Source of the DNA: Cryobacterium sp. PAMC25264
GTDB taxonomy: Bacteria; Actinomycetota; Actinomycetes; Actinomycetales; Microbacteriaceae
Reading direction: 5' to 3'
DNA length: 64,000 nt
NCBI RefSeq assembly: GCF_019443325.1
Contig: NZ_CP080383.1
Location: 930,001 to 994,000, forward strand
Positions 54,171 through 63,999 of this stretch are shown here, piece after piece. A program made the position numbers and the translations under genes. The number at the start of each line of letters is the position of its first letter. Position 1 is the first letter of the stretch. Under the pieces are notes generated by a model. It saw only the letters and a program-made list of their open reading frames with translations, searched no databases and was not told the DNA's origin.

Positions 54171-55895
54171 GTGACAGCGCCTTCAGCAACCTCGTTCGAT
54201 ATCCGCGACATCCCGTTCAGCCGGCGTGGATCGTGGCTCGACATTTCACCGGTGGTGGCGCTTCACACCGTGCGCGAAAAGCTGCATCTGGTTTCCCATC
54301 AGACCGGCATGCACGCGATTCTCGTATTTGAGCCGCTGCAGCACGGGCTACCCGTCGAAGCAACAATCGAGGCGACGCCGACGACGCTGCGCTGGTCGAC
54401 GCCGACCGGTGTGATCGAGGCGGTCTTCGAGGGCGACAGTGTGCTGCGGCTCCGCGGCCGCTCCGCCGAGCTCCGGCTTGCGGATGCGACGACCGAGCTG
54501 ACCCCGTTCACGGGAACCTACCTCTACACCGACCCGATTGACGGTGCGGCCGTCTTCACGTCGTACGAGACGGGCCGCCGGTACCGGATCACGGCAGTGT
54601 CCGGCACCGTCGTGATCACCGGGGCGGAAGCCCTGGGCGCCGGCAAACGCGCCGTGACCATGAGCGGGCCGGACTGGGAGATCGCCATTGAGGAGTTCGA
54701 CGCCGCGCGCGCACCCTATCGGCACACCGAGCCGTTCGACGTTGTTGCCGCGGGCGTCGCAGCGGAGTTCGATCACTACGTCGAGCGCATCGCATCGTGG
54801 CGGAGCGAGCGCACCCCCGGGGTGTCCACGGCCTGCTACGTGCTCTGGTCGGCAACCGTTTCACCCAGCGGGTTTCTCACCCGGGAGTCGATCTTCATGT
54901 CGAAACACTGGATGGACAAGGTCTGGAGCTGGGATCACTGCTTCAACGCGTTGGCACTGGCGCCCGGACTTCCCGAGGAGGCCATCGACCAGTTCCTCGT
55001 CGTGTTCGACTTCCAGGATGCGGCGGGCGCACTTCCCGACTCCATCACCCACTCGGAGGTGCTCTACAACTTCGTGAAACCGCCCATTCACGGGTGGGCA
55101 TTTCGCAAGCTTCGCGCCACGCTCGAGCTGCCGCTCTCCCAGCAGACCCTGAACGACGTCTACGACTCGCTCGTACGATGGACCCGGTTCTGGCTCGACA
55201 GCAGGCGGGTTCCTGGGCATGTGCTGCCGCACTACCACCATGGCAACGACAGCGGCTGGGACAACTCGACGACGTTCGACCACGACCGCGTCATCGAGGC
55301 ACCCGACCTTGCGGCGTTCCTCGTGGTGCAACTCGACGTGCTCGCCGAACTGGCTGTGGAACTTGGACGTGACAGCGAAACTGACGAATGGCGTCGTGAG
55401 GCCGCGGCCATGCAAAGTGCCTTGCTCGAGCTGTGGGACGGTGACGTCTTCGTGGCGAGGGCGGCCACCAGCGGGCGCCTCAGCAAAACGTCCTCGCTGC
55501 TGAACACCCTCCCTGTCGTTGCCGCCGCTCACCTTCCCGGCAGCATCATCGAGAAACTGTCCGCGCGGATCTCTCGGCACGTCACGGAATTCGGTCCGGC
55601 CACGCAGCTGACCGACAGCGAGGAGTACGAGGCCGACGGCTACTGGCGCGGGCCCATCTGGGCACCCTCGACCGCCATCATCGAAGACGGCCTCCGACGG
55701 GCTGGACAGACCGGGCTCGCCGATCTGATCAGCGAACGGTTTCGAGGGTTGTGCGAGCGTTCGGGGTTTGCCGAGAATTTCGACGCTCTCACGGGCGAAG
55801 GCCTGCGCGACCGCGCCTATACCTGGACGGCAAGCTGCTACCTCACCTTCGCCCGAGAGGCCGAGGAGCGAACCCGGTTTCACCGTTCGCAGTAG
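54171..55895 (+). CDS. GH63/GH37-like (α/α)6-barrel glycosidase
   Basis: 574 residues from a GTG at 54171 with CCAGGAG upstream. The N-terminal β-sandwich (about 1-220) precedes a barrel with SKHWMDKVWSWDHCFNALAL near residue 245, WDNSTTFDHDRVIE near 365 and DGYWRGPIWAPSTAII near 490. These are the hallmarks of the MGH1-type families GH63, GH37 and amylo-1,6-glucosidases, which invert α-glucosidic bonds. The substrate cannot be fixed; the GH127 neighbour suggests a glycan with both L-arabinose and glucose. Confidence 0.8.
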   Translation: MTAPSATSFDIRDIPFSRRGSWLDISPVVALHTVREKLHLVSHQTGMHAILVFEPLQHGLPVEATIEATPTTLRWSTPTGVIEAVFEGDSVLRLRGRSAELRLADATTELTPFTGTYLYTDPIDGAAVFTSYETGRRYRITAVSGTVVITGAEALGAGKRAVTMSGPDWEIAIEEFDAARAPYRHTEPFDVVAAGVAAEFDHYVERIASWRSERTPGVSTACYVLWSATVSPSGFLTRESIFMSKHWMDKVWSWDHCFNALALAPGLPEEAIDQFLVVFDFQDAAGALPDSITHSEVLYNFVKPPIHGWAFRKLRATLELPLSQQTLNDVYDSLVRWTRFWLDSRRVPGHVLPHYHHGNDSGWDNSTTFDHDRVIEAPDLAAFLVVQLDVLAELAVELGRDSETDEWRREAAAMQSALLELWDGDVFVARAATSGRLSKTSSLLNTLPVVAAAHLPGSIIEKLSARISRHVTEFGPATQLTDSEEYEADGYWRGPIWAPSTAIIEDGLRRAGQTGLADLISERFRGLCERSGFAENFDALTGEGLRDRAYTWTASCYLTFAREAEERTRFHRSQ

Positions 55896-56150
55896 CTCGT
55901 CGCGGCACTCCACGGGCTGTGTGCAATCCTGGCGTCGGGGGAGACCAACCCGATCTCGCTGGCCTGCATCACCGTGGCCATTGTCGCCGGCGCCATCACG
56001 TTCTCGCACGTGAACGACTCGGGCTTCTGGCTGGTGAGCTGGTTCCTCGGTCTCAGCACGTCGCTCGCCCTGCGTACCTGGAGCGTGCTCGCCACGGTTA
56101 TCGGGTTCATGGCGTTCGGTCTGGTCTGGATCCTCTATTCGGTGGTGTGA
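55896..56150 (+). pseudogene. C-terminal remnant of a GntP-type gluconate permease
   Basis: Directly after the GH63-like stop, the frame encodes 84 residues: LHGLCAILASGETNPISL, then TFSHVNDSGFWLV and TWSVLATVIGFMAFGLVWIL, ending at TGA 56148. SHVNDSGFW is diagnostic for GntP/citrate-like gluconate:H+ symporters. There is no start and the N-terminal ~370 residues are absent, so it is a relic. The upstream gene's last residues could mark the deletion end. Confidence 0.85.
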
Positions 56151-56268
56151 ACGGCTTTCAGCCGATGCACCCCGCTGGGGTAGAGCCATTCGGCGCGGCC
56201 TGTCGGCTGGATCTGGGCGCTGTGGGTCGTGCCCGGGTCGGTATCCGTAGGCGGTCTGCAGGGCAGTG

Positions 56269-57069
56269 TTAGGGCGCGACGTGCTCCAACTGGGTTTGGA
56301 TTTCGGTGTCCGCGAAGCCCAGGGCCCGATAGAGCTGGATGGCCGGCTCGTCGGGGTCGGCGACGATGACGAGGGTCGTGGCCGCCAAGTGCTCGAGGGC
56401 ATAGCGACCGGCGACGTGGACCAGCGTGCCGGCAAATCCGCGCTGACGGAAACGCGGGTGGGTATCAACCGATTGATAGCGCGCCGTTCCGCTTCCGTCG
56501 GTGAAGATCCCGAGTCCGGACACCATTCGTCCATTGAGGAACGCACCAAACCAGGACCCATGGTGCGCCCGCTGCAGTGCGCGCATCGAACCGAGTCTCT
56601 GCTCGGTGAACTCGGCGTATCCGGCGATATCGGCGGCATTGGATTGCCTGAGCGCCCCGGCCTGAGCCCAGTCGTCATCGTCGTTCGCATCGAGTGGGCG
56701 AAAAATGGCACCTGGAGTGGCCCGTGACGGTCGCAGCGGCGCTTCCTCGGACAGCGTCAAGACGACCGACCTCGTGACCTCGAGGTGAGCCGCGGCCAGC
56801 TCCGCGGTGTCGCCCGCCGCACCATCCGTACCGTCGATGCCGATCGAGAGATGCGATGAACCCTGAAACGTGTGGCCGAACTGGGCAAGCCAGGCAGCGG
56901 CCATGCCGGGAGCGGGCGGGCGGTCGAACAGCAGGAAGTTTCCCCAGTGAAAGTCGGGGTTCGCGGGGGTGCGGACGACAAGATGGTCCGACTGCCGGGT
57001 GATCGTGCTGCCTTGCAGCGCCAAGAGCATGAGATCGGTGCGGAATCCTAGCGAGTGGGTGAGGAACAT
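56269..57069 (-). CDS. GNAT-family N-acetyltransferase
   Basis: 266 residues from the ATG at 57069 preceded by AAGGAGG. The C-terminal half carries the acetyl-CoA motif HPRFRQRGFAGTLVHVAGRYALE and the LYRALGF motif. The N-terminal half (LLFDRPPAPGMAAAWLAQFG) is a second, degenerate GNAT-like region. Substrate unknown; the gene is alone. Confidence 0.85.
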   Translation of the reverse strand: MFLTHSLGFRTDLMLLALQGSTITRQSDHLVVRTPANPDFHWGNFLLFDRPPAPGMAAAWLAQFGHTFQGSSHLSIGIDGTDGAAGDTAELAAAHLEVTRSVVLTLSEEAPLRPSRATPGAIFRPLDANDDDDWAQAGALRQSNAADIAGYAEFTEQRLGSMRALQRAHHGSWFGAFLNGRMVSGLGIFTDGSGTARYQSVDTHPRFRQRGFAGTLVHVAGRYALEHLAATTLVIVADPDEPAIQLYRALGFADTEIQTQLEHVAP

Positions 57070-57207
57070 CTGGTGCCTCCTTCCGGTCGCATCCCACCGT
57101 GGACGACAAGGCTTGAGGTCACCAGGCCTCGGGAACTGCATAGTCCGAGCTTGGCTTATCACCGGACTGATGACGGTATCAACGCAGCCCCAGAAGCGGG
57201 GCCACGT

Positions 57208-57490
57208 TCACGGCTCCCGCCGGGCCGTGCGCCACAGCCCGCATGCGAGCGGCACCGCGAGCCAGACCACGAGGGAGACGGCCAGGCGGGGCCAATCATC
57301 CGCGGTCATCGCGCCCATCATCAGCACGTTGAGGGTCTGGTTCACGTCGAGCCATTCCGCCGGCCCGCGCAGCGATTCGATGGTGAGGGTCAGCACCGTC
57401 CACACGGTCGGCAGCGCGAGATAGGCCACGATGGCCACGGGCGTGCTCAGGAATGCGAGCCCGAACGCGACGCCCTGCCACACCAGCAGC
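57208..57490 (-). pseudogene. C-terminal remnant of an ABC-2 type permease
   Basis: Minus-strand frame with two or three hydrophobic stretches (VLLVWQGVAFGLAFLSTPVA, VIVA-like and LAVSLVVWLAVPLACGLW) ending at 57208 with TARREP. The pattern (SLRGPAEWLDVNQTL between helices) is that of ABC-2 permease C-termini. The protein has no start: near 57490 the sequence switches to a LuxR gene on the opposite strand. Confidence 0.7.
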
Positions 57491-57495
57491 ACGAG

Positions 57496-57654
57496 GTCGG
57501 GCACGGCCTGTCGAACGCGGAAATCGCGGCCCACCTGTTCATGGGCGTGGCGACGGTGAAGACGCACGTCGGTCACGTGTTCGCCAAGCTCGAGGTGACG
57601 AACCGCGTGCAGGTCGCCCGCACCGTGCATGACGCGGGGCTGCCGGGGCAATAG
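57496..57654 (+). pseudogene. C-terminal HTH remnant of a LuxR-family regulator
   Basis: About 52 residues: GHGLSNAEIAAHLFMGVATVKTHV, then FAKLEVTNRVQVARTVHDAG, a classic GerE/LuxR DNA-binding domain. The receiver or sensor part is missing. Together with the permease remnant on its left, both genes have lost their 5' ends at the same point. Confidence 0.85.
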
Positions 57655-57848
57655 TCAACAGCTCGCCCATGTGTGGCCTGGCTTGACGGCCTTGCTGTCA
57701 TTGGTGGACGGAGTCGCGCGCCGGGATCGGCGGTACCGTCATGGCTCGCCGATTCTGTTACTCACGGCATGGCCCTTTAACCTTGACTGGACATACGTTT
57801 GCCGTAAGAAGCCCATCCATTGTTCGCAGTCGGAAGGATCGGTACCAC

Positions 57849-58711
57849 ATGGCCAATCACGTGGTCGCTCTCACGTCGGGTCGCACGATCAGCATGTCGG
57901 CCGCTGGCGATCCACTCGCTCGCCGCCTTGTTCTGCTTTGTCATCCGACCCCGGCGCCGGCGAGTTCGACCCGGACCCCACAGCGACGGCACGGTGGGGT
58001 GTGCACCTGGTCATGTTGGACCGGCCGGGCTACGGCGCGACACCGCCGCACGAGGATGATGAACCGCACACCGTGCAGCACCGCGCCGACGATCTGGCGG
58101 AGTTCCTCGATCTCTCCGAACGCACGGCGCGCACGGCGGGCCACACCGACTACGGGTCGGTGGGCGTCATCGGCTGGGGAACGGGGGGAATGGTGGCCCT
58201 GTCGCTGGCGGCCCGATACCCCGACCTCGTCGACAAAGTCGCGGTCGTGAACACAGCCTCACCTTCCGCGGCAGCCCTGCGGAGCATCACGCCACCCCCA
58301 TTCACCCGGTGGTCGCTGGGCGTCACGCCGGACGACCCGGCCCTGGTCAAGATGGGGCTCGACAACCGCCTCGACCGGATGCTTACAGAAGCCGGACTGC
58401 AGGGAAGTGCCGGAGTGGACTGCGATCGTCGGATGCTCTCCGACAGCGAGTGGACGAAGGATCTCGGCAACATCCAGGCCGACGTCAAGCTCATCTACGG
58501 TGACGGTGATACCACCGTCACCCTCGGCGATGGCAAGTGGTACCGACGTCGCATCCCCCGTGCCCGCACCGTGAGGGTGCCCCAGGGTGGCGCTCTCACG
58601 ATCGCGAGCCACTGGACGCGCATCCTCGCCCACGTCGCGCCCCGGCACGGCGGTCTCTCGGCGGCGGAGCGGCTGGGAACGCACGCCGTCTCCACCAGCG
58701 TGCGTCTCTAG
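57849..58711 (+). pseudogene. α/β-hydrolase fold protein with 1-base deletion and no serine nucleophile
   Basis: The ATG at 57849 has GGAAGGA upstream and encodes MANHVVALTSGRTISMSAAG to LLCHPTP, then the frame breaks. The remainder reads on in the +1 frame as GAGEFDPDPTATARWGVHLV to SVRL at 58711. Inserting one C in ACCCCGG (57948-57953) restores about 287 residues. The nucleophile elbow is VIGWGTGGM, so the usual Ser of GxSxG is Gly. Acid Asp in YGDGDTTV is present; the His region is GGALTIAS without the usual His. It is either a non-catalytic homologue or decaying. Confidence 0.75.
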
Positions 58712-58914
58712 CTCGCCGCCACGCCGGTATGCGGCGCGGCCTCCGGTTCGGTCTGATCTTCGACGGCGTCAAATGAGCTCCTCGGGCTGCGCGCCGAGAT
58801 AGCCATTCGGCGATGCCCGTCACGGGCACACGCCGACCCGCGGTGGCTGGTGACGGCTCGCTGGTTCGAGCACGCCCCACACCACCGCGGTTGCGTCGGT
58901 TGAGTGGACCCCGC

Positions 58915-60417
58915 CTAGCCGAACGGGACGGAGCCGACCAGCACACCGACCAACAGCATCACCAGCGAGACCACACAGGCGCGCCAGAGCACCTTCTTGT
59001 GGTGGTCGCCGAGGTTGACGCCGGCGAGCGAGACGAGCAGCAGAATGGCCGGCACCAGCGGGCTTTGCAGGTGCACGGGCTGGCCGATGATCGAGGCGCG
59101 GGCCATCTCCACCGGGTCGATGCCGTACGTCGCCGCGCTCTCGGCGAGCACGGGCAGGATGCCGAAGTAGAACGCGTCGTTCGACATGAAGAAGGTCATC
59201 GGGATGGAGAGCACCCCGGTGATGACCGCCAGGTACTCGCCCATCGAGGCCGGCACGACCTGCACGACCCAGTCGGCCATTGCCGTGACCATTCCGGTGC
59301 CGTTCAGCACGCCGACCAGAACGCCGGCGGCGAGCACCATCGAGACGACGCCGACGATGCTGGGGGCGTGCGCGACGATCTCGTCGGCCTGGCCACGCAG
59401 CTTCGGGAAGTTGATCACGAGCGCTACCGCGGTGCCGACCATGAAGATGTAGGCCAGTGGCATGATGTCCAACACCAACAGCACCATGACGGCGACGGTC
59501 AACGCGAGGTTCACCCAGATCAGTTTGGGCCGCAGTGTCGGCCGGTCGGCACTCAGCATGGTGTCGGCCATCGCGGTGTCCCGCTCGTCCTCCAGCACCA
59601 GCTGCTCGGCCAGGGTTGTCTGCCCGGCGGGCATCCGCTGGCCCGGGCGCACCGTGAGGATGCCCGTGGTGGACAGGGTGGCGGCCGCGCCGGGGCGCAC
59701 ATCCGTACCGCGCACGATGCGGTTGCCGCCGAAGAGCTTGCGCCCGAAGCTCTGGGTGGCCGACGGCGCGGCATCCGCCTGGGCTGCGGGGGAGTGCTCG
59801 AGCGATCCGATGCGCTTGCGCTCGCTCAGCCCGAGGAACCAGGCGAACGCCAGCGCGATGATGAGGCCCGTCGCCAGGGAGGGCAGCATTGGCACGAAGA
59901 TGTCGGTTGGCGAGACGCCGAGCGCCGACGCGGCCCGCACGGTGGGGCCACCCCACGGCACGATGTTGAGAGTGCCGTTCATCAGCCCCGCCACGCAGGT
60001 GAGCACCACTGGGCTCATGCCCAGGCGCAGGTAGATCGGCAGCATCGCCGAGGTCGTGATGATGAAGGTCGTGGACCCGTCGCCGTCGAGCGAGACCGCG
60101 CCGGCGAGGATCGCCGTGCCCAGAACGACCTTGGCCGGGTCGTTGCCGAGGAAGCGGGTGATGAGCCGGATGAGCGGATCGAAGAGTCCGACATCGATCA
60201 TGATGCCGAAGAACATGATCGCGAACATGAGCAGCGCCGCGGTCGGGGCGAGATCGCCGATCGACTCGATGATCATGTCGCCGAGACCCAGGCCGGCACC
60301 GGCGAAGAGGCCGAAGATCGTGGGAACGAGGATGAGGGCGACCATCGGCGTGAGCCGCCTGGTCATGATGAGCACCATGAAGGTGAGGATCATGGTGAAT
60401 CCGAGTATGACGAGCAC
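58915..60417 (-). CDS. CitMHS-family citrate transporter
   Basis: 500 residues, about twelve membrane segments. Family features include AIMFFGIMIDVGLFDPLI, SLDGDGSTTFIITTSAMLPI and NGTLNIVPWGGPTVRAA; the C-terminal half has SIPMTFFMSNDAFYFGILPV. These are typical of CitM/CitH proteins that import metal-citrate with protons. There is a long cytoplasmic loop in the middle (about 215-290). It is divergent from a CitA-like sensor, its probable activator. Confidence 0.92.
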   Translation of the reverse strand: MLVILGFTMILTFMVLIMTRRLTPMVALILVPTIFGLFAGAGLGLGDMIIESIGDLAPTAALLMFAIMFFGIMIDVGLFDPLIRLITRFLGNDPAKVVLGTAILAGAVSLDGDGSTTFIITTSAMLPIYLRLGMSPVVLTCVAGLMNGTLNIVPWGGPTVRAASALGVSPTDIFVPMLPSLATGLIIALAFAWFLGLSERKRIGSLEHSPAAQADAAPSATQSFGRKLFGGNRIVRGTDVRPGAAATLSTTGILTVRPGQRMPAGQTTLAEQLVLEDERDTAMADTMLSADRPTLRPKLIWVNLALTVAVMVLLVLDIMPLAYIFMVGTAVALVINFPKLRGQADEIVAHAPSIVGVVSMVLAAGVLVGVLNGTGMVTAMADWVVQVVPASMGEYLAVITGVLSIPMTFFMSNDAFYFGILPVLAESAATYGIDPVEMARASIIGQPVHLQSPLVPAILLLVSLAGVNLGDHHKKVLWRACVVSLVMLLVGVLVGSVPFG

Positions 60418-60627
60418 ATCGACTCCTTTGTCTCTGTCTGGATGGTGCGTGTGTCTGGATGCTGCGGCCGAGTCGGGCGATCCCGCTTCGGCGGTCTCCG
60501 CCGAAGCGGATGAGTGTGAAGCCTAGACAGACCGCACACGCCGGAGCCGGTATCTCGCTTTGCTGCACGTATTGCGCATATCGTTACTTGTGCGCATTCT
60601 GCTCGATGCGCCGCAAGGAGGCGGACG

Positions 60628-62300
60628 ATGCGGTTCTCAACGCAGATGCTCCTGCTCCAGCTCGCCTGCGTGACGGCTGTCGTCGCGATCTGCACCGGCG
60701 TTTTCGTGGGAATCGGCGTGCAGCAGCTGCGCGCCGAGGCGGAGACCTCTGCGCTGTCGATCGCGCGCACGGTCGCCGCCGATTCCGATGTGCGCGCCGG
60801 TGTCGCCCAAGCATCGGCCGACGCCGGCACGCCGACGAACGCGAGCCTGCGTGGCGGGCCGCTCTCCGAACTCGCGGCCGCGGCCGAGGCCAACACGGGC
60901 GCGCTGTTCATCGTGATCACCGACGACCACGGCATCCGTCTCACCCACCCGACCCCACGATGCTCGGCGAGGTGGTGAGCACCGAGTTCGCGAAGGCCCT
61001 GGCCGGGCGGGAGACGGTGTCGTGGGAATCGGGCACCCTGGGAGCGTCGGCACGCGCCAAGGTCCCGGTGCGCGACCCCGACACCTCGGTGCCGGTGGGG
61101 GAGGTGAGCGTCGGGTTCGCCCCGAGCAGTGTGTTCCAGGAGCTTCCCCTCCTGCTGAGCGGCGTGGCGTTGGCCGCCGGCGTGGCCCTCGCCCTCGGTG
61201 CCGTCGTGTCGTTCATCGTCCGCCGGCGCCTCGAACGCCTCACCCTCGGCCTGCAGCCCGAGGAGCTCTCGGCGCTGGTGCAGAACCAGGCGGCGGTGCT
61301 GGACGGCGTGGGGGATGGGGTGCTCGCCTACGGACCGGATGATGTCGTGACCGTCGCCAACAGCACGGCCGCCCGGCTGCTCGGTGTCACCGACCTGGTC
61401 GGCCGCCGCATCCACGATCTCGCCCTGCCCGGCCCGGTGATCGCGGCCCTGGCCGGTGAGCCGAGCGCTGTGTTGACGGGCCGTGGGGCAACGGATGCCG
61501 CCGATCCCGTCGTGCTCGCTGACCATGTCGTCTACATCGACACCCACCCGGTATCGCGCGCGAACCGGAACCTTGGCGTGATCGCGGTGATCCGCGACCG
61601 CACGGATGTCGTCACCCTCACGGAGCGTCTGGAAACCGTGGCCTCGATGACCGAGGCGCTGCGGGTGCAGCGGCACGAGTTCGCCAACCGCCTGCACGTG
61701 ACGGCCGGTCTGATGGATGCTGGCCGGGTGCCCGACGCCCGGGACTACCTCGACGATGTGCTGGACACCTCCCGCGCCCCGGGCGGCCCGTTCGCCGGTG
61801 CGCATCTGACCGAGCCGTTCCTGCTGTCGCTGGTGGAAGCCAAGGCCGCGCAGGCCGGGGAGCGGGGTGTGGCCCTGACGGTGGGTCCGGACTCCCTGGT
61901 GCGCGGTGTCGTCTCGGCACCGGCGGATGTGGCCACCGTGTTGGCCAACCTCGTCGACAACGCCGTGACCGCGGCCGTGTACGGCCCAGAGCCCCGGTGG
62001 GTGGACGTGGAACTGCTCGACGACGGCGACACCCTCGTCATCACCGTGTCCGACTCGGGGCCGGGCGTGGCCGATGAAGCTCGGGTGTTCAGCGACGTGC
62101 CGCGCCCACACGTGGACCCGGACGCTGTGCACGGGCGGGGGATCGGTCTGCCGCTCGTGCGCGACATTGCGGCGCGTCTGGGCGGCGAGGTCCGGCTGGC
62201 CGATGCCGGCGGCCCAGGCGGACATGGAGCCGTGTTCTGCGCACGTCTGCCCGGGGTCATGCGCGCACCGAACCATCCAGCACAAGGAGAAGAACGATGA
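60628..62300 (+). pseudogene. CitA/DcuS-type sensor histidine kinase with 1-base deletion
   Basis: Starts MRFSTQMLLLQLACVTAVVA (first membrane helix), extracytoplasmic PAS-like sensor to DDHGIRLTHP, then a stop shortly after in that frame. The rest reads on as PTMLGEVVSTEFAKALAGRE, second helix (LLLSGVALAAGVALALGAVV), PAS domain, phospho-acceptor VQRHEFANRLH and HATPase motifs LVDNAV and DSGPGV. Adding one G in CACCCGACCCC (about 60950) gives the family sequence HPDPTMLGE and a 558-residue kinase. It overlaps the regulator gene by ATGA. Confidence 0.88.
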
Positions 62301-62953
62301 CCGACACTATTTCCGTGCTCGTCGTCGACGATGACTTCCGCGTCGGCGGCCTGCATCAGGGCATCGTCGACGCCAGCCCCGGCTATACAGCCCTCGAGCC
62401 GGTTCGGGGCGTGCGTGCCGCCCGTGCAGCGGTGCGGGATCTACGACCTGACCTCGTGATCTGCGACGTCTACCTGCCCGACGGGGACGGCATCGCGTTT
62501 GTGGCCGAGCTCGACGTCGACGCGTTCATGATCAGTGCGGCCTCGGACGGCGCCACTGTGCGGCGGGCGCTCCGTGCCGGCGCCCTGGACTACCTCATCA
62601 AGCCGTTCGAACCCGCCCGGCTGAGCGACCGGCTGGAGTCCTATCGCCGGTTCCGCACCTTGGCCGCTGAGGACCGTCAACTCGATCAGGACGCCATCGA
62701 GAAGGCTCAGCGGGTGCTACACGGCCGGGATGGCCCAGCGGCTTCCGGCTCGCGGTCCACGACCGAGAAGCTGCTCATCGAGCTGCTCCAGGACGGGGAG
62801 ACCTCGGCGAGCCTGATCGCCGACCGCGCCGGCCTGTCACGCGCGACGGCGCAACGGCACCTCGCCGCCCTCGCCACCCGCGGTGACGTGGACGTGACCC
62901 TGCGCTACGGCTCGACGGGTCGCCCCGAGCACCGGTACAGCGTGCGCCGCTGA
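62297..62953 (+). CDS. CitB/DcuR-type response regulator
   Basis: 218 residues. Receiver domain with acidic pocket VVDDDFRV, phospho-acceptor Asp in VICDVYLPDGDG, Thr/Ser switch in ISAASDG and Lys in LIKPFEPARL. The C-terminal HTH (SASLIADRAGLSRATAQRHLAAL) is the winged HTH of CitB-type regulators. Likely activates the citrate transporter gene. Confidence 0.93.
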   Translation: MTDTISVLVVDDDFRVGGLHQGIVDASPGYTALEPVRGVRAARAAVRDLRPDLVICDVYLPDGDGIAFVAELDVDAFMISAASDGATVRRALRAGALDYLIKPFEPARLSDRLESYRRFRTLAAEDRQLDQDAIEKAQRVLHGRDGPAASGSRSTTEKLLIELLQDGETSASLIADRAGLSRATAQRHLAALATRGDVDVTLRYGSTGRPEHRYSVRR

Positions 62954-62973
62954 CGCTGTCGCTGTCGCTGTCG

Positions 62974-63094
62974 CTGGTCGAGCCTGTCGAGACCCCGCGA
63001 GCCGGCCTATGGACTCGCCCCGCAACCGACCGAGAACCGATGCGATGGGCGCCGGCCCGCAGACAGCTCACCTGGTCTCGACAAGCTCGACCAA
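62974..63094. repeat. Inverted repeat pair between citB-like gene and pdxY
   Basis: CTGGTCGAGCCTGTCGAGACC (62974-62994) and its near-reverse complement GGTCTCGACAAGCTCGACCA (63074-63093) flank about 80 bases. Just before it lies GCTGTC repeated about four times (62955-62972). Similar GGTCGAG..TCGAGACC repeats are scattered through Microbacteriaceae genomes between convergent genes. Confidence 0.7.
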
Positions 63095-63147
63095 CGAGAT
63101 GGCGGCGGGCGACGTCGCCGGGCCTGGGACCGTGCGCGGCTCTGGTG

Positions 63148-63999
63148 TCAGCGAACTCGCTCGGCGCTGAACTGCAGCCGCGGGTGAGCGTAGAACTCCT
63201 GGGCCTCGATGAGCTGGAGTTCGCGTTCACCCGACCGGTACGTCAGTTCAATCAGATCGAACACGCTCGAGGCCGTTCGCTCCAGCGCGACAGCGGCGTG
63301 GCCGGTCGCGCGGTAGTGCGCCGAGAACAACGCTGCCGTGACGTCGCCGGAGCCGTTCGCCTTGAACGGCAGATGGGGTGTCTGCACGATCCAGGCACCG
63401 GCGCCGTCGACGGCGAGCATCTCGATCGTGCCGGCTGCGCGATCGGGGCGTTCGACACTCGTCACGAGCACGGTCGACGGTCCCATCGCGCGGGCGAGAT
63501 CCACGGAGTCGAGCGTCGATTCCAGGGTCGATGGATCCGTTCCGGTGAGGAACCCCAGCTCGAACTGGTTGGGCGTGATGACGTCCGCGACGGGCACCAC
63601 CCAATCCCGCAGCAGAACGGGGATCTCCGGGGCCACGAAGCATCCCGATTTCGCGTTGCCCATCACGGGGTCGCACGCGTAGATGGCTGAGGGGTTCGCC
63701 GCCTTCACCCGCTGCACCGCATCGACGATGACATCGCCGATGCCGGTGCCGCCCTGGTAGCCCGAGAGCACGACGTCGATCTGGTCGAGCACGCCGCGCT
63801 CCTCGATGCCGAGGATCACGTCGTGCACGTCCTCGGGTGCGATGAGAGAGCCGCGCCACGCGCCGTATCCGGTGTGGTTGGAGAAATTCACCGTGTTGAC
63901 CGGCAGCACTTCGATGCCGAGGCGTTGGAGGGGGAACACGGCGGCTGAGTTTCCAACGTGGCCGAAGGCGACGGCGGACTGAATCGAGAGAATCTTCAC
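63148..63999 (-). CDS. pdxY: Pyridoxal kinase
   Basis: 283 residues from a GTG at 63999, at the window edge; an earlier start outside cannot be excluded. ILSIQSAVAFGHVGNSAAVFPLQ opens the PdxY/PdxK ribokinase fold; SGYQGGTGIGDVI and YACDPVMGNAKSG follow, and the anion hole/catalytic Asp lies in PFKANGSGDVTAALF. It phosphorylates pyridoxal in the vitamin B6 salvage pathway. Confidence 0.95.
   Translation of the reverse strand: MKILSIQSAVAFGHVGNSAAVFPLQRLGIEVLPVNTVNFSNHTGYGAWRGSLIAPEDVHDVILGIEERGVLDQIDVVLSGYQGGTGIGDVIVDAVQRVKAANPSAIYACDPVMGNAKSGCFVAPEIPVLLRDWVVPVADVITPNQFELGFLTGTDPSTLESTLDSVDLARAMGPSTVLVTSVERPDRAAGTIEMLAVDGAGAWIVQTPHLPFKANGSGDVTAALFSAHYRATGHAAVALERTASSVFDLIELTYRSGERELQLIEAQEFYAHPRLQFSAERVR

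Noticed and set aside
58813..60568. Long open frames on both strands over the citrate transporter
   Set aside because: Low-complexity Asp/His/Arg-rich products; only the 500-residue minus-strand frame has membrane helices and CitMHS motifs.
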